Origin: Branchiostoma floridae
Lineage: Eukaryota; Chordata; Leptocardii; Amphioxiformes; Branchiostomatidae
NCBI RefSeq assembly: GCF_000003815.2
Contig: NC_049990.1
Coordinates: forward strand, 7,196,770 to 7,260,769
Length of the DNA: 64,000 bases
Direction of reading: 5' to 3'
Below the pieces are notes generated by a model. That model was not told the DNA's origin, ran no database searches, and was given only the letters and a program-made list of their open reading frames with translations. The first letter of the stretch is position 1. Every line of letters starts with the position of its first letter. Shown here one piece after another: positions 11,401-22,300 of this stretch. A program made the position numbers and the translations under genes.

Positions 11401-12924
11401 GCTACTTCTGTCCAAGAGAATATGATAAGTAGGTAGGTTCTCTTTATTTATTTGTGCCTGAGTACCGTATCAGTTGATTGTATATATAATGAACAGAATC
11501 TCTTGTTATCAATTCTAGAAATTTAGTGAGAGAAAGAAGTCAAAGAACACAGAAAATATTTAACATTTTACACCTCCCTCTACATTCATATCGTATTGTT
11601 GATTCCTCTGCAGGCATTACCGCAAGATAGAAAAAAAGCACGTTCCTTTGAGCCCTTTGTAAATTTTGACTCCAGCTTTGAAACTGATACACACCAAATA
11701 TGGCTTAATGTATTCATCTATGAGGCAGGGAAACACTTTCCCACCGCTTATATGCACACTGCCCCGCCCACTGCACCATGCCTGCTGGCGGTAAAAGTCC
11801 TAAAAGGCCTGAAGAGACTTGACTCCGCCCCTTTGGGGGCGTTGTCCAGTCAGGTTTACTTTTGGGGAGTGCTGATGGCATTTGGATTTTCCAAAACATA
11901 ACACACGTTAGAATGAAATCGGGTGGAACTGACAATAACTGATGATTAAATGACAGTAACAAACGCTCATAAACATATCTGATGACAACAGTGCTCCAAC
12001 TTTTCAAAAATATTTCATATTATATATTGTTAGTTTAGTTTCTACTTTGATAAAATGACCAAAAGTATCTGCTATCGTGAAGAACTTTCAACAGCCTCCC
12101 ACAGCCTGATCGGAACGTACCAAGTGTCTGAGGGACAAGTGTCTGATTATATATTTTTTGCCTCCATAAAAATTATACTAATGCTGTTAAGTGGAGGAAG
12201 GCGCGGAAGTTACGAGGAAAAAGTGTTGAGAACGAGGAGGAAACATATTTGTACTAGTAGTTGTATTTGTACAAGTTCCACCAAAAATATTGTCATACAA
12301 GAACACTCCCTCGGAAAGCCGACACTCTTGGCTTGCCACATGGGAGACCCGCCCTGTGCGTACNNNNNNNNNNNNNNNNNNNNNNNNNNNNNNNNNNNNN
12401 NNNNNNNNNNNNNNNNNNNNNNNNNNNNNNNNNNNNNNNNNNNNNNNNNNNNNNNNNNNNNNNGTCACGTCAGGCAGCTCCCCTCAAAATAGTAAATTTT
12501 GAGCAAAAATACCACGAAAATATCGGCAGAAAAACCCAAAATTTCAATATTTTTGGGGTCCTAGGTTAGTAATGAAAGCCCCAATTTGAAAAAATAAATA
12601 ACGTACCGTCTAAAATAAGAATGTACCGGGTGGATTTTGAGGCTGAAAAAAATAAACGTACCGGTACGTTTATTTGAGAGGTGAGAGTACCTTTGTGCAA
12701 AATGTCAACTCATTCGATTAAGAAATGAGCCTGTTATAATACCAATGGCATTACTTTCTGAACCACCCTCGTAACTATATGAACTACAGGGGTGTTTTCA
12801 TCTTTTCCAGATCTGTGAGAAACAGTTGAACGGTCCCAAGCCCTATGCAGCTCACATGGCCAGCAAACTCCACAAGGAGAATGTGGAACTGGAACGGGAG
12901 ATGGGACGGGTTTCCTTGTCCTAG
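5424..12924 (+). CDS. Small SH3-domain protein with U1-type C2H2 zinc finger (five coding exons)
   Basis: Coding exons are 5424-5658, 6008-6228, 9022-9139, 9467-9549 and 12811-12924. All introns are GT-AG, phases fit, and the joined frame is 256 codons ending in TAG. Residues 1-78 are Gly/Arg-rich (RGRGRGFGRGR) and then Ser/Asn-rich, like RNA-binding RGG tails. Residues about 89-152 are an SH3 domain: the usual ALYDY is AKYSY, followed by HWWEAKNEDGEVGFVPASYM. A charged linker (NREPEEVKEPEVN, then DVREKEKERDKQQ) leads to a zinc finger C218-x2-C221-x12-H234-x5-H240 with LNGPKPYAAHMASKLHK, the U1/matrin RNA-binding type. A role as an RNP-associated adaptor is inferred. The ATG lies in a CpG-rich first exon and is the first in frame. 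I do not recognise an orthologue name. Confidence 0.8.
6008..6228 (+). CDS. SH3-domain exon of the SH3/zinc-finger gene
   Basis: This single exon carries nearly the whole SH3 fold, from GVTLMAKYSYKAN through the Trp pair (HWWEAKNEDGE) to the FVPASYM strand. The acceptor is 'ttgacag' and the donor gtgagg. The frame stays open beyond the donor to 6420, but the codons there lack SH3 character and the splice site is good, so the intron reading is preferred. Confidence 0.85.
6229..9021 (+). other. Intron 2 of the SH3/zinc-finger gene
   Basis: About 2.8 kb of AT-rich sequence with no convincing exon or clear mobile element. Short open frames (for example near 8630-8880) have no domain character. 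Confidence 0.5.
9022..9139 (+). CDS. Linker exon of the SH3/zinc-finger gene
   Basis: It follows 'tctttttgcag' and ends before gtacac. It encodes an acidic/proline linker beginning IMEQKPSALPWLQNREPEE and ending in GRPPQ with one base carried over. The next exon (9467-9549) starts two bases into the same codon and continues SYKPYKSAYADVREKEKERD to YYCK, giving the first zinc-finger cysteine. Confidence 0.8.
9588..9935. mobile_element. Foldback repeat rich in ACCTGCA/TGCAGGT
   Basis: The left arm begins gggttcgaaataccacctgc and contains repeated tgcaggt. The right arm is an inverse version ending gtattttgagtcc. The arms are several tens of bases long and imperfect. It lies in intron 4 of the SH3/zinc-finger gene, just after the 9549 donor. 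Confidence 0.6.
10126..10282. mobile_element. Nearly perfect 157-bp hairpin element (MITE)
   Basis: The arms are about 70 bp: atattgaagattttccactg on the left against its inverse at the right end (tggaaaatcttcaatat). Only a few mismatches separate them, with a short central loop around gaccttcttcagg. High arm identity suggests recent insertion or conversion. No open frame. Confidence 0.85.
11209..12687. mobile_element. TA-flanked DNA transposon nested in the previous element
   Basis: It starts CTCTCACCTCTCAAATA and ends with the exact inverse TATTTGAGAGGTGAGAG, a 17-bp terminal inverted repeat. Both sides are flanked by TA (11207-11208 and 12688-12689), the target duplication used by Tc1/mariner-type elements. 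The subterminal part has repeats of agtaccccctggaataaa. A 100-N gap lies inside (12364-12463). No recognisable transposase is visible. Confidence 0.8.
12364..12463. other. Assembly gap (100 N)
   Basis: Exactly 100 N, so the true length is probably unknown. Open frames crossing it are meaningless. Confidence 0.99.
12811..12924 (+). CDS. Terminal exon: U1-type zinc finger and stop
   Basis: It begins after 'catcttttccag' with ICEKQLNGPKPYAAHMASK, completes the C2H2 finger started at the end of the previous exon, and stops at TAG 12922-12924. The finger is thus split by a phase-0 intron between its first Cys-Lys and Ile-Cys. Confidence 0.85.
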   Translation: MCEKQLNGPKPYAAHMASKLHKENVELEREMGRVSLS

Positions 12925-13590
12925 CCGGGCTCCCAAGTTGTTCATCCTATCATGCCAGGCCCACTGTTTGTATATTTATGTCAAGTAACAGTCTTAGGGT
13001 ATCAGCCTACTGTGGCCACTGGCCAGGCTGCACAGGGTGCTGGAAAATTGTAGAAATTAGCCAAATAAGACAGAAAACACACCAGAGGTGTTAGATGGCT
13101 GAGGAGTAGTTTGCGCCTTGACCATCTGACTCCTCTGGAGTGTTTTCTGTCTTATCTGGCCAATTTCTACTATTTTTCCAGACACCTGTGAAACCTGGTA
13201 AAGGCTAACTGTGGCCTAAAATTTGGCCTCCCTGTAACTAGTGTTAGCACTGCTCACCTTCCTGTTGTGGAAGTGAAGGTTATCAGCCAATCATGTCGCT
13301 TCTTGATTGTAGGGGACAATGTGATTGGCTGATGATGACTAGCCAGCCAGCGAGAAGGAAATATCACAGCAAAAAGGAAAGATCGCAGTGTGAAGGAAAT
13401 ATCTCGGAGAAGGAAAGGATAAAGTTTAAAGAAACGGTGCTATCATGTACAGTGCTACAAACATGTATCATGTACTGTACGGTGTACATCATACTACTAT
13501 ATGTTCTGTTTTATGAAGAAGCCTGGGACAGCATTTTTACAGTATTATTTAGTTTTGTTGTCATGTCAATAAAGGTTTTTGTTGGCTATG
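12925..13590 (+). other. 3' UTR and poly(A) signal of the SH3/zinc-finger gene
   Basis: AATAAA at 13568-13573 is followed by a T/G-rich tract (gtttttgttggctatgtttgg), a conventional cleavage signal. The inferred 3' UTR contains a foldback element at about 13005-13215. The following 1.8 kb (13590-15391) holds no gene that I can see. Confidence 0.6.
13005..13215. mobile_element. Foldback element in the 3' UTR, family A
   Basis: The left arm ctggaaaattgtagaaatta...agacagaaaacac is matched by the inverse of tgttttctgtcttatctggc...tttttccag. The outer arms run into acctggtaaaggctaac. A second copy is at 38338-38518. Confidence 0.8.
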
Positions 13591-15391
13591 TTTGGTGTCA
13601 CGTGTGTCACTTCTGATAGTCCAATATACTGTAAATCTTGGACTTAATGCAACTTGGTTTGATTTTCAGTTACCTCTCCACCTCCAACTCATGGCACCGC
13701 AAATATGTTTTTCCATTCCACAAAAGTTTTTCAACTGCAAACACAGAAAAAGTCTAGTTTCTTGATACGCAATATTCAGCCCCTTAAAAATGATTACGCA
13801 TTTACATTAAAAAAAAACCAAGGATGTTTATATGGTGTTGATACAAGGGTTTATTTCACAGGATCTAAAACCATACATACATGTAGACCTACTGAAATAG
13901 GAAGTCAACTTGCCGAGACATGCAAAATATGTTAACTTTCACAAATTAAAGGTCTGTACACCTCATTGCAGAGAAACGTAACAACGTCAAACAGATCAGT
14001 TATATGTAATGCTACACTTTGAGTTTCTGTACTTATTTACTTATCTTACTAGTATCATTTAACGGTTGAGTAAAGAAGTTTACATTTTGGTTACATAAAA
14101 CTTTAATCTTATATGGAAAGGGTACAGAGTACTAGCTACATTACAGTGGTTATAAAAGTAGAAACTCAACATCAGCTTTATGTATCCCTAAAAACGCCTT
14201 TGGGAACCCATCATTTCAAGCACACTGTATTAAACAGCAACAATAATGTACATGATTGTTGATATAACTTACAAGAAACGACAATCTGCAGTGCTATTGA
14301 AGTTTGGACTTTTGCTGCTTTTGAACTTGAAAAAGTTAACACTACACAGTGAAATACATTATTGGAAAGCCCATTGCCTTGAAATATCTCAAAGGAGGTA
14401 GAAGATAATATCAGTTTCATGCACTCCTGCAAGTTCAAATTCTGTTTCCAATGAACTTTGGCCATACATATACCAGTTGATACAGTTTATGCCAACATAG
14501 TTATGAAAATGCAGGAGCAAAATTTATCACACATGTTACTCAATACATTAAAATATGGAAGAAGTTTTCACTAAAGGCCAGTTCATGTTTTTTAGTGCAC
14601 AAGTGCAGTATGATATTGCAGCCAATACTATGTCAAAGTTAAATGAACCTAACCTTTGTTTATGTATTGCAGGGGCCTTTGACAAATAATAACCCACAAT
14701 GACTATACTACACATGCGCTCTTCGAACAATGAACAAGCTTATTATCATGCCAAGGTTGGTTGCCTAAAATGGGCAAGCTGCTCTTCTGTTCCATATACT
14801 ACATACTTTGCAGCAGTGAACTAATGCTGTAGGATATAAAAACAATCACCAGTCCTATCAATATAGGGTTAGTGCACAAATGTGTATGTGCTAGGCTACA
14901 GAACTAGTAATATTGAATAAGCTGCCTCTAGTCATGTAGATTAATAAACTTGTACATACTTCCCACAACTAGCATCTAATTAGCTAGATTAAAGGTCTTT
15001 TAAATAGATGCTAATGATTGGATATCAAAATCTAGATATATGATTATTGAAAAAAAAGTAGCAAGACTGTTATGCAAATGTTGCAAAATCAATAATTTAC
15101 AAGAAGACACCGAAGCGCCTCAATACCTTGGGCTACTACACGAGTTGTGCACAATTTTTTCTCCCTTCCCCAACCACAAGAATAGTATGTAATGGCTCGT
15201 TATTAATAGACCTGTGGTAAACTACATAATGTATCAGTTCAACCATACCACAAAGTCAATTCCATGATGAAATTTTCTCCTTGAAGTTCATTATATGTCA
15301 AATATTTTTTCTGAAACATTGATGTAACGGATCTTTAAATTATTGATTAACTGTTCCGTTAAATATCTCAGTAGTTTGTCATACGTCTATG
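13590..15391. other. Intergenic stretch without recognisable genes
   Basis: AT-rich. Short open frames on both strands have no domain character and no good splice pair. The 3' end of the astacin-like gene may extend into it, but I found no exon. Confidence 0.4.
13629..13716 (+). repeat. Repeat fragment shared with 18796-18862
   Basis: ctgtaaatctt and then accgcaaatatgtttttc recur as ctgtaaatcttc and actgcaaatatgtgtttttg at 18796-18862. Probably remnants of one MITE family. Confidence 0.4.
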
Positions 15392-15491
15392 NNNNNNNNN
15401 NNNNNNNNNNNNNNNNNNNNNNNNNNNNNNNNNNNNNNNNNNNNNNNNNNNNNNNNNNNNNNNNNNNNNNNNNNNNNNNNNNNNNNNNNNN
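15392..15491. other. Assembly gap (100 N)
   Basis: Exactly 100 N. It lies downstream of the last detected exon of the minus-strand astacin-like gene and could hide its missing 3' exons. Confidence 0.99.
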
Positions 15492-15518
15492 CTATCAAAC
15501 TGGTTTCAAACCCAAACC

Positions 15519-15720
15519 TACCAATTTTTACCCTGGGAGTCAGCCAGGATTTGGCAGCTAGGACAGTTTATTCGGTGGCCCAAGACAGTCAGGCCTGCCT
15601 GATCTCCTATTAGCGCCCTGTGAGTTTAAGTTATGTGAGATCGGCGGACTGACTGCCTTGGCTCCCCGAATAAAACTCATTAGCTACCCGGTCCTGGCTG
15701 GCTCCCAGGGTAACCAATTT
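15519..15720. mobile_element. Foldback element next to an assembly gap
   Basis: The left arm (taccctgggagtcagccagg ... tttattcggtggcc ... gatctc) is matched by the inverse right arm (gagatcggcggactgactgc ... ccgaataaaactc ... gctcccagggta). The palindromic repeat probably explains the gap beside it. Confidence 0.8.
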
Positions 15721-16314
15721 TAGTTTTTTTACATCTGCTTGACATCCATGCCACTATATGACTAAAGAAAGGCAACAGGGAAGGCCGTATACAATGTACA
15801 TACATTGTATACTAGTATTTCTCTAATGTGCCATTGGTTTTGTGATATGCAAAATCAAAGAAGGAAGAACATCTGTTAGGGAATCTTTGACCAGCACATG
15901 TAGCAGTTACATTTATCATTTGAACCAGATGACATGGATTTTGATCAAGACTGACTTGTTGATTAAAACCAGTTGGATTTGGGATCTCTGGAATGATTCA
16001 AGTATGTCAGTGAGGCCACAGCAAGTAAATCTTATGGATGACATCCTTTGCTAACGTCAAATCAAATATCCAATACAGAGTGCAAATAGAGATCTAATCG
16101 AAGTGACAGACCAACTATCATAGTCAAAGACCCTTTTTAACTTCTGTATTGCACAAAGAAGAAGAAGTGCACAAAGTGACTCATCTGTAGTTGCATTGTG
16201 TCACTTACCAACTTTGCAACTGCAAATTGTACATTCAAGGCTATCACATTTGCGTCACTTCTTCAACCACACAACTAGTTTCACTTCTACAACTTTACAC
16301 TGAAATAAACTTAC

Positions 16315-16380
16315 ATCTCGTCGTGGATGTTTGGCCTCTGTAGGTATCACCACGTCCCTTGTAACAGTCAGTCCCAGAGC
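16315..16380 (-). CDS. Exon 13: start of a second kringle (incomplete)
   Basis: SGTDCYKGRGDTYRGQTSTT matches the kringle opening. The donor is gtaagt at 16314. No matching second exon with NYCRNP or PWCY could be found between 13600 and 16314 on this strand. It may lie in the 100-N gap or be lost. Confidence 0.75.
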
Positions 16381-19300
16381 CTGGAAACATATAGAATGTG
16401 CTTCATCTATTTCTGTGCCTTAGACATGTATCAATATAAAGTTAACCCTCACATTACCATCACTAACCTTAGTATGACCAAATCAAAGATGATGAATACA
16501 ATAGATAGCTTACAGATACATGTGTACTAGACAATCTTATAGCTTACCATCAAGTTTGTTGAATGTTGAGTAATACCAGTAAAATTGCTTTGTATACTAA
16601 TTTGGCACACCTGATGACTTAAATTGGTAATTCAGGATTTGAGGTGTGCACAGTAATACATTTTGTGTGCTTTGTCGATAATACAGTGTATGTCAAAGTT
16701 GAAGGTACTTTTATGTAATGCCAGGGGACTTGTACACTGCATATTGTGGTATGCACCTTTAAAACCATGAATGACCTTGTACAGTATTCAATCAAAGGGA
16801 TTGAGACCCTATAACTAATGTTACATGTACTTACATGTACCGCACATTTAGACCACGAATTACAAAACTTACCTCACAGAGTATTCAATCAAAGATTGAG
16901 ACCCTATTCCATGCTACCACACACTTTAAACCATGAATAACTTCATACAGTATTCAAATCAGTGAGTATTCAATCTTTTGAGATTGAGGCCCTGTACCAG
17001 GATATATGTTCTTACCGCCACACTTGAGTGGGTTGGTCGGTACAGACCAGGTCCCATCCACCTGGCACACAGTGGCAGAGAAGGTGAGCATTCCGCCGTC
17101 GGCTTCGCAAGCCAGGTTACACACGGTTCCGGGTGGGTACGCCCCTCCGTTGATGCAGTTGGAGATGATCATTTTAGGGATAGTCAGTGGGTCACAGGTC
17201 TTGATGGCTGGGTTAGGGTTGGTCAAACCTGGAAAAAGAGTGAGGAATGGCATTGAATCAGGGACCTACCAATGCATCATAACTTGACCAATACATGTAC
17301 TTTCAATGTACCACTACTGTATCACTACTGATGTAAAGAATTGTTTAAACAGCAAATGCCACAAGAAGCTCCTTTAAGTCCCCTTCTAATGCAAAATCCT
17401 TGCAAAAATAAACTTGTCTACAGTAACAAGTAAAGCTGGAGGTCCTGAATTTCAGGAGAGAGACACCTTGAGCATGTTAAAGATCCCACCGGTCACTACA
17501 CTTAGAGAAGAGTAGGGGTCCTTTGATGGAGCGATATCGATTGGATCAAACACTTCAGTGCGGTCTTACATAGCTTGTGCTTACTATACGTAACTGGTGT
17601 ATTATGCCCATAGCTAGTTTACAGGTTATGCCAAACAGTTACGGTTTGGTTACTGTACACAAATCCACGTTTCATCCAGACATCATCATTAACTTGGGTT
17701 CTTATTCTGTTTATTCTGTCAGCACTGTGTGTCTGTGGATGAAAACAAACATGGCTGAATTCTGCAGAATGAGACAATTCAAAATCCAAATATAGGGTAT
17801 TTCTGAAGTTTCAGTACCCTTCATTATGCCATAACTTTGTCAATCCCAGCTGGTCTAGACTGTCTTACTCAGCAGCACACCGGCCCTTATAACTATGATA
17901 ATATAAAGCAGACATCAGTAACACCACCATGCAGTTGACCCACTGTGATGTAAGTCCTTCCCTCAGCTGGACCTAATCTGCATCACTTTGTGTTTCTGAT
18001 GCCAGGCCTCTTGAAGATGGTCTTGATTTTTGTCAAGGACAGTTCAAGGTCAGAATCGTGGAGGTCGACCTTCTGGCCTCCGTGTGACACAACCATTGAT
18101 CTCTGTGGTTTCCTTTGACTTTAAGATCATCAATTAAGGCTTTATCAGGAAGCTAAGGGCCAATCAGAACCATCCTGTCAGGACCTTCCTATTCACTCCA
18201 TCTGGATCACTCCCCAACTAAGGTCATTGCTGGGTTGGGTTTAGACTGGAATCCATCCTATTCCTTCAAAAAAATATGACCTTCCCCAGTTTGATTTGTC
18301 AAAATTTATAGTTGAACTTGTGAAAACAGGTTAGGAGAGGAATGTCCATCTAAACCGGACTGCTTCCAAACCAAGATTGCTCTGATTGGTCGAGGGCGGT
18401 CAGGTGACCGTTGCAATTCTTTGCTACCCTGCCTGATGGCGCGGTGCCAACATACTGGTGGCTTTCCTAGAGTATTTTCCCAACCATGATGGTCTAGAGA
18501 AGGCCAGTAGGAGCCCATGGTCCATTAGTTCTGGGGGACAGAAACTACCATTTGCTTGCTATCAGTGTTGGGATGGTTTTGTAGTGTTGTGAAAGAAACA
18601 TCAACTCTGCCTTTTCACCATCCCCTCCATTTTATTCCTATGCCACACTTACCGCTAGCACTGGGGTTGCCGGAGGTCACACACTTGGGAACGACGCAGA
18701 AGTCCCAGTCCAGTTTGGACTGCACATAGCACCAGGGCCGGTCCAACAGGGTGGGGTCAGGGTTTCTGAAAAATCATACAAACAACATTATCAGCTGTAA
18801 ATCTTCAAATATAATTTTCGTGGTGTCTTCCCGCAATCATGACACTGCAAATATGTGTTTTTGATAGGCAAAGGGGTAACCAACCGGAATTCTGAGAACA
18901 CTCTAACTATAGGACCTTGCAGTCTAACTTCCCGTCACACAATAGATATTTTTGTGATCGGGCGGGGGTCTGGCATCCAGGCTATGACATGCCCAGCCAC
19001 TCACATACATGTAAATGTAGATGCACAAGCAAGCAAACAGACAGAAACAGAAAACAGACAAACCTCCACACACGCAGAGGTGTAATATCGACGAGGAGCA
19101 CTAACCTGCAGTAGTTGTGTGGTCCAATGAAGTACTTGGCGAGCTGGGTGGGGAACTTGGCCATGTTGTAAAAGCGGTCCAGAGCCTGGTTCCATGGCAC
19201 ACAGGTCTCCCCGGTCTGAGTCTTGGACACCGTGCCCTGGTACTTCTCACCCCTGTTGGAGTAGCAGTTCTTGTCTGCAAAGACAGGAAGTTGGTCAAAC

Positions 19301-22300
19301 CATCAGAGGATTTTAACCAGAGTTGGTATACTAACAAAATATACCAATCCCTCAGAATATTAGCTGTTCGTGGTTCCACCAATGTGACTGTGGCTGTACA
19401 TGTATGTCTGTCATATATTTGCACTTTGATGTTTTCATTTTGCATTTCTACATTTTGATGGATAAGGTTTATGGATACGTTACAGCCCTGTATGAGAGGG
19501 CTTTGTTATTTAAACATTTATGGAGGTGTTAGAGAAAGCAAACATGTCTTCTTACTGACCTTGATTAGGATCTGACTGCCCAGGGCAGACGGCTGCCACC
19601 CTCCAGTTGTTGGGATCTGGACACATGCACGCACACTGCTCACTACGGTAGCCTGCTGCCGGGCACGGGGTCGCACGGTTTGCACACTTGGCTGGGGAGG
19701 AAGGAGGACAATATGGCAGACTTTGAGATCAACCAACTGATTTGAAAATTAATGTACAGTAACTGCTGAATGTTATACATGATGTATCTATCTGTTTTGA
19801 GTATCGCTCAGGGCTGTCTCAACTCCTGGACCCGTCCTTCCGACCCAAAATTTGCTTGTTGGAACAGAAAATAACTTCCATAACTTCCATAACATCCATC
19901 CCCAAAAGTGCCATGAAATTGTTGAAAATGTATTTTTATCAACAACATGGACACCCAAACAATGAGTGGGACGAAAAAAGATTTCAAGCTGGTGACAGCC
20001 CTGGTATCGCCTATTCACATGTTTTCACAGGGACCAGAAGCATACCTGTACCTGAATTTTCTGAACTAGAACCCACCAATATATCTATGTATGCAAAACC
20101 GAAAATCAAAGAAAGTAAAACAAAAGCTTACAATCGCAGGTGTAGAGCTTGTTGACAAACTTGATGTCATAGTAGCTGAGACTGGTGCGTTGGCCAAGAA
20201 GGTTCTGGAAGTATGGGTTCTTGGAGATAATCGTCTTGCGGTTGGCAGGGCTCGCACTGTATGTCTGTAGAATAAACAGGAAATGAAAGTTACAGGATTG
20301 ACCACCAGTTGTGCATGGTGTGCATAGTCCAGTGGTTAGCGCCCCTGTCTCTGGAACTAGCCGTGAGTTTGATTCTGGCTGTGTCGATCACCCAACATGC
20401 ATGCTACAGGAAAGGGTTGCAGTCCTTATGACGGGAAGTTAAGCCGTGGTCCACCGTTCATTGTGCTTGTCGAAAAAGCTAGGGGAATTTCCCCTGTACA
20501 ATGAACCTGTGAATACTGTATATAGTTCTATCCTTTCAATCACGACCAGTGGATGACTAGCTCTTCAGTGAGTTAAAACTAGATAAGATCACTTTCCTTT
20601 CTTACCAAACACAGCAATACATATACTCAGTCAGTTGATGTCATGTCATTTTAGTAGCTCTCAAAGGATGCAAAAGATTATCCAGTCACAAAAAGTGACA
20701 AGAAATACCAGAAGTTCTGCTTCAGCACCAAGGACAGATGCCAGTAGGCCAGAAATCATAGCCAAATTTCGACAGGTTAATACCTGACCACGTGCATAGT
20801 TTCTCAACAATCTTCTTGAGTTATGCTGTTCAATCCCAGTGAAACACAGCTACGCTCCCAAAACATAACCTTGACAAAGGTAAATATTATGAAAATGTCT
20901 GTAACTGACAACTAGTAAATGAACGACGATATGCATATTATAAATACCCTTGTTGACAAACGTACTAACTGTTACAACTCTTCTATCTAGTCCGTTGACA
21001 AAAATGTAATTTCAACATTCTAGTTACAAGCAGAGATGTTGGTAACAAATGGTTGATAAAGACACTGACCGCATCGTCCCACTGCATGATGGACAGGTAG
21101 TCAAATGGGATGTCGAACAGGTTGATCTGGCCCGGGGTTAGCTTGGCAAACTTGGATCTGCATGGGTAGATCGTAAAAAGGTAAACATAGCTCGGATATA
21201 TTCTCTTGACAAATATCATCCTTTCATAGCCCTTGCCTAGTCGCATCATAATAGCCAATCTCTACTTGATTAAAATATGCCCCAAAAGCAGTTTCTCAAG
21301 CAACTGGATATGATTTTGGACACGGTAAGACGTTTGAGGTAGAATCCACTGCCTTTTGCCAGCTTTTTGGCGCATCTAACTTCTGGATGTTAAACATTGT
21401 TGTCAGAATGTATGCTTAACACTTTTGCTAGCCATACATGACACTAATAAATTTATGACTTGACAACAAAGTTGGCAGGAATATGGCTGACGGAAACAAA
21501 CATTTATAGCTTGCATTTGAACTTGTTGTTAAATCCTACTACAAAAGATTTCCTTCAATCTTGAATGTCTTTAGCATTACAAATTTACACCTACTCTTCT
21601 CCCTTCTTGATGTTCTCGGTGAGAACGATGACTCTCTGGTCACGGTCTGGACGTCGGATCTCAGGATACAGCCCCATCGCACTGCCCAGAAGATGCATCG
21701 CTACAGCTGACTGTATGGTTGGAGGTAGAAACACATTCATTTTAATTTTTTTTTTTTCGACTCATATTAGGATTAACATTGTAGAATTGATTTGCCATAC
21801 TTTGTTGTTAGTTAAATTGTGTTAATATTTGTTGATTCTTGCTGTATTACCATTTGTTTGATTTGACATTGTTATCAATTGGTGTTGTGTTGTATGTATG
21901 GGTTTTTCCCCCCAGGGATCTTTGAAAAATGCCAACTAGGTGACAGGTAACCCTGGTTTAATTTTTTTTTAAATAGTCTATTAGGGTCTAACATACCCCA
22001 CTTCTTCCCAACATCAAATGCTATCTGCCACAACAAAATTAAGACCATCGATGATAACACGTCTAGTACAGAATGTACACAATAAAACAAGTTCCACTAA
22101 AAGTTCTAGGATGACAAACACGAAATAAGAAATGAACAAGTAACTAAAGTGATACACACCGGATCATTTTTGTAGCTGCCGTACATACAGGAGTCAGAGT
22201 ACGTCACTGCTTGTGAGCCTGTTCGCGCTCTTCCTGTACCAGCCCCACAGTTTCTAGAAAGAGAGAAAAAAAACACCAAATGTTGGTGAAAAAGAGCGCA

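Larger units (their letters stand above)
10354..12771. mobile_element. DNA transposon with long inverted repeats, interrupted by a second element
   Basis: The left end (gtcagaaagtaatgccattg) is repeated inverted at the right end (caatggcattactttctgaa). The similarity extends about 90 bp inwards (aacaggcccatt and gagttgacattt against their inverses). A second inverted segment links 10437-10540 with 11080-11206. Removing 11209-12687 restores a foldback element of about 0.9 kb. No transposase frame is visible, so it is non-autonomous. Confidence 0.75.

Noticed and set aside
12055-12569. Several open frames across the 100-N gap at 12364
   Set aside because: They are open only because N translates to X. 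The same applies to the frames over 15392-15491 and 51099-51198.
16740-17012. CRISPR-like array
   Set aside because: Units are diverged, adjacent and unequal without unique spacers, in animal DNA. It is a degenerate tandem repeat.
20326-20395. Possible tRNA gene
   Set aside because: A and B boxes are present, but no complete acceptor and anticodon stems could be drawn, and it continues into a SINE body.
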